A DNA stretch of 64,000 nt, taken from positions 14,603,125-14,667,124 of the forward strand of contig CM075862.1 of NCBI GenBank assembly GCA_037975125.1. The letters run 5' to 3'. Positions within the stretch are counted from its first letter, which is position 1; the number at the start of each line of letters is the position of its first letter. The notes under the pieces were generated by a model. The model made no database searches and was not told the DNA's origin. It was given only the letters and a program-made list of their open reading frames with translations. Both the position numbers and the translations under genes were made by a program. The stretch is from Latrodectus hesperus. Taxonomy: Eukaryota > Arthropoda > Arachnida > Araneae > Theridiidae. Shown one piece after another: positions 1 to 64,000 of this stretch.

Positions 1-240
1 TTTTTGTCCTTTTTGTATGAAGGGGTTGTGAATGGTTGCCTACCCTGTAAATAGGTACCTATGGCATGTGTGTATTGTGGAAGTCAGACTCCATACCAAA
101 ATATGGTTCAGTTGGAAAAGCGGAGCAGCGCACCCCATAATGCCAGCTTAGCTGGCACAAGATAACAACAATATCTTATTAGAGAATGATTGCACCGCAT
201 TGATTATGATTATCAAAACTAGTAGCGTAAAGGTGGGTAA
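1..240. repeat. GC-richer repeat-like segment with a short hairpin
   Basis: This stretch is clearly richer in G and C than the rest of the window and has no reading frame. It contains a perfect 7-bp inverted repeat TGCCAGC-TTA-GCTGGCA at 141-157, followed by ACAAGATAACAACAATATC, which looks like a simple tail. The texture fits a short interspersed or non-autonomous element cut by the window edge. I could not name the family, and no terminal repeat is visible. Confidence 0.35.
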
Positions 241-1720
241 AAACTGGAATTAATTTCCAAGGGAACTTTGAAGGCTCTAAGGGAATGAGCTTTCTCTTTA
301 TTATTAATAAATTAAAGAAAATAATTTTAAAAGAAAAGAAAGCAGTTTTGCTTTAAAGAACAATTTAGAATAAGTTTAAAAATTAATGTTCTTGAAAATA
401 ACTATTTTCTTGCTTTCTAAGCAGGAATTAATAATAATAATAAAAAAACACGCGTGTCAATATTTATTCTGATGGTCGAGAAATAAATTTTGATATTTCT
501 TTTAGTAATATTTCTTTTTTTTATAATTTTCATTAATATTTTTATTTTTCTCGGAACGAAATATTAACTTTCGTTCTTGATGATAGAACATGCGTATTTT
601 TTGCATCCCACTTATGTAATGCACATCACCACATATTTGTAAAGCAAAGCAATTCATTAAATGAAATATGTTTCATTGAGTATATTCCCTAGAAATCATC
701 AATATTCCCGGTTATTCCCAAGTTCCCGATTAAATTATCTTTCCGAAATTCCTGACAATTTTACATCTTTAATAAGCATTAAACGTTCCTATTCATGTGA
801 CTGGTGTAAATTAATTTCTACTATGCAGTTATCATTTTATTTCAATGATAATTTAAAAAGTCATATCCACAAAAAACATAAGTAAGAGGATTTTATTAGA
901 TGATGATGAAGATGAATAGAAATGAAGCTATATGGATTGTAAATGAATTTATGCTTTCTTGATATTTATTATTTTCTTCAGCCTTCCAAATTAATGTTTT
1001 TTGTAAATTTACACAAAAAAATTAATTTTATATTTTTTACGTAATTTTGGAAAAGTAATTAAATTGAAATTTGTAATTTTGAAAAAGTGAATTCAAATTA
1101 TTATATGAATATAAAAATTACACTTTCATTTTTTTAGATCCTAGGATAAGTCGAAGTATTGGTTGATGACTATGCAATGCTCTTTTATTGAAGTTTATTT
1201 CTCCTGTAGTACCTTTTGCAATTTAAGAAAATAAAGATAATATTTGTATATGTAATAATTTAGAAATTCTCAAATATGTTTGTAAAATATATGTCTAAAA
1301 TATATATTAACATCTGAAATCGGGATGATTATTTCTTGTTGATATGATACAAATTTTTTTAAACATTTTCGTTGAAAGTTATGTTATACGCACAGTCTTA
1401 GATTAAAAAATTATTTGTAGGATTGTTTTTTTTATTTGTTATCATTTGTCTGAGTGAAATGATTGACAATTTGATTGGACATTATAATACTTTTATGAAT
1501 TAAGCCAGCAACAAGACCTTGGAATGTTAAAGCAAAAATGTTCAACGTTGATTTGTTCATAACCGCGAACATTGTTTACAAAACTGTTTATTTTTGTCGG
1601 AAAGATTTTCTGGAGTCTGCTGTTATCGTGCTTTTTTTTTATTTAAACTCAGTTATGAAATTTTCTTATATTCTTGAACTATAGGATATAGATTTATAAC
1701 TTACTTAATTTAAAACGAAA
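241..1720. other. Upstream region of vir
   Basis: AT-rich sequence with no recognised gene except the orphan ORF at 661-885. The vir promoter and 5' UTR should lie here, but I see no decisive core promoter element; A/T-rich TATA-like strings are too common to be informative. Confidence 0.5.
661..885 (+). CDS. Orphan 74-codon ORF with degenerate C2H2-like pattern
   Basis: Not recognised as any family. The C-terminal half reads CDWC, then SF.....NLKSHIHKKHK. That resembles a C2H2 zinc finger (C-x2-C ... F-x5-L-x2-H-x4-H), but the spacing from the second Cys to the Phe is about five residues too long. The stop codon overlaps a donor-like string (CATAA|GTAAGAG), so it could be a fragment of an exon or a decayed pseudogene. 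It sits about 0.8 kb upstream of the vir start on the same strand. Chance is also possible. Confidence 0.2.
   Translation: MKYVSLSIFPRNHQYSRLFPSSRLNYLSEIPDNFTSLISIKRSYSCDWCKLISTMQLSFYFNDNLKSHIHKKHK

Positions 1721-1724
<4 letters not shown>
1706..1724 (+). promoter_or_regulatory. vir: Translation start context of vir
   Basis: In-frame TAA at 1706-1708 closes the frame 12 bases before ATG 1721. The context is CGAAAATGG, with A at -3 and G at +4, a favourable eukaryotic initiation context. This supports 1721 as the true start rather than an internal methionine. Confidence 0.75.
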
Positions 1725-63193
<61,469 letters not shown>

Positions 63194-63237
63194 TTATTGA
63201 TTGTAAGAAATGCATGATTTTGACAAATGAAAAAAAA

Positions 63238-63243
63238 AATAAA
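63238..63243 (+). promoter_or_regulatory. vir: Candidate polyadenylation signal AATAAA (proximal)
   Basis: AATAAA 45 bases after the vir stop, preceded by an A-rich run. It would give a very short 3' UTR. Confidence 0.45.
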
Positions 63244-63370
63244 TGCATATCTCAACACCTAAGTTTAAAAAGAAATGGACAATCTATTCAAGAAGTGAAT
63301 ACATGTGAATTATTTTTATTAATTCAATTTTTCAGTTAAATTTCCATTTTTTGTTAATGCATACATTTTA

Positions 63371-63376
63371 AATAAA
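63371..63376 (+). promoter_or_regulatory. vir: Candidate polyadenylation signal AATAAA (distal)
   Basis: AATAAA 178 bases after the stop, followed within 30 bases by the T/GT-rich TTTTTGTTTCAATGTGTCAT, the usual arrangement for cleavage. I prefer this as the main vir 3' end. Confidence 0.55.
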
Positions 63377-63419
63377 ATGATTTTTGTTTCAATGTGTCAT
63401 TTTCTTGAGTATGAAATCA

Positions 63420-64000
63420 AATAAAACATAAAACAAGTAACTTGCTTAAAACAGAAATGTTTATTTACAAAGAAAAATATTGAGACTCAGGAATGTTAAC
63501 ATTAAGAATAAATACACATATTTACAATGATTAAAATACATGTGATTTAATTGTACATGTATAATTGTGAATACTATTTACATAATGCAAAATAGATAAC
63601 TGCCTGAGAAAATAGGTTAAAATAACTTGAGTCATTATTTTAAACCATATGAAAATTAAACCATATGAAAATAAAAGCTTCTAACTAAAACAATGTTTTC
63701 TTATAAATGCTTCAATTATGTATTTAAACAAATTTTTGTTCAATAATTTCCAAAAGCTGGCTTGAAAAATGACTAGAAATGCTATCAGTTTATTTGATTG
63801 CTATACACAATTTTCACTCTCAAAAGGAAAGAATATTTAAATTAAGTGGAGGAAAAATCTACTGTTAATATCACTGAAGCTCAATTATATATTTGCTAGC
63901 TATAAAGCTAATTTTTCAATACTTCTTGGCATTTAAAAAGTTAGCTGCCATTTTTATTTACTTTTAAATACATCAATTTATATTAAAAATATCACATTTT
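63420..64000 (-). other. Possible 3' UTR of a convergent neighbour
   Basis: On the minus strand an AATAAA (TTTATT at about 63460-63465 in plus orientation) lies near the vir 3' end. The sequence beyond it has somewhat more mixed composition and no open frame. That would fit the tail of a minus-strand gene entering from the right. No coding sequence is visible to confirm it. Confidence 0.25.

Overview
This is a eukaryotic nuclear window: very AT-rich, with short exons separated by GT..AG introns, AT microsatellites and decayed transposons. The transposon mix (Tc1-like, mariner, Merlin/ISXO2-like, Tigger, LINEs, a tRNA-derived SINE) and the protein similarity point to an arthropod. A chelicerate such as a spider is my best guess, by inference only.

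The window is dominated by one plus-strand gene, the orthologue of Drosophila virilizer / human VIRMA (KIAA1429), the large scaffold subunit of the nuclear m6A mRNA methyltransferase complex. I could trace it from ATG (1721) to stop (63191-63193) through 41 exons. All splice phases agree, and the joined coding length is 6,285 nt (2,094 codons plus stop). The N-terminal virilizer domain lies in exons 1-5. A proline-rich, Arg/Asp-rich and then acidic segment fills the single large exon 6. A long helical-repeat body follows in exons 7-36, and exons 37-41 hold a conserved SRPPSMHVDDFVA motif and an RG-rich tail ending RSFTR. Forty introns have GT donors or, for intron 37, a reading-frame-required GC donor.

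Most other recognisable content lies inside introns. Intron 1 holds a nearly intact Tc1-family element with perfect terminal repeats inside a TA microsatellite. Intron 9 holds a Helitron-like segment abutting a long TA array. Intron 15 has a SINE tail, and intron 19 a sense-oriented LINE 3' end. Intron 20 has an antisense Tc1 relic, and intron 21 an antisense Merlin/ISXO2 transposase relic. Intron 26 has a mariner relic, intron 31 a Tigger deletion derivative, and intron 36 a tRNA-derived SINE. Intron 40 carries a Tc1 relic followed by a LINE relic.

Upstream of the gene (1-1720) lie a GC-richer repeat-like segment and a small orphan ORF with a degenerate zinc-finger pattern. Downstream (63194-64000) lie polyadenylation signals and possibly the 3' end of a convergent gene. 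I found no bacterial-type operon, CRISPR array, tRNA or rRNA gene, and no evidence of an undescribed molecular system. The most unusual points are the GC-AG intron and the intronic transposon collection.
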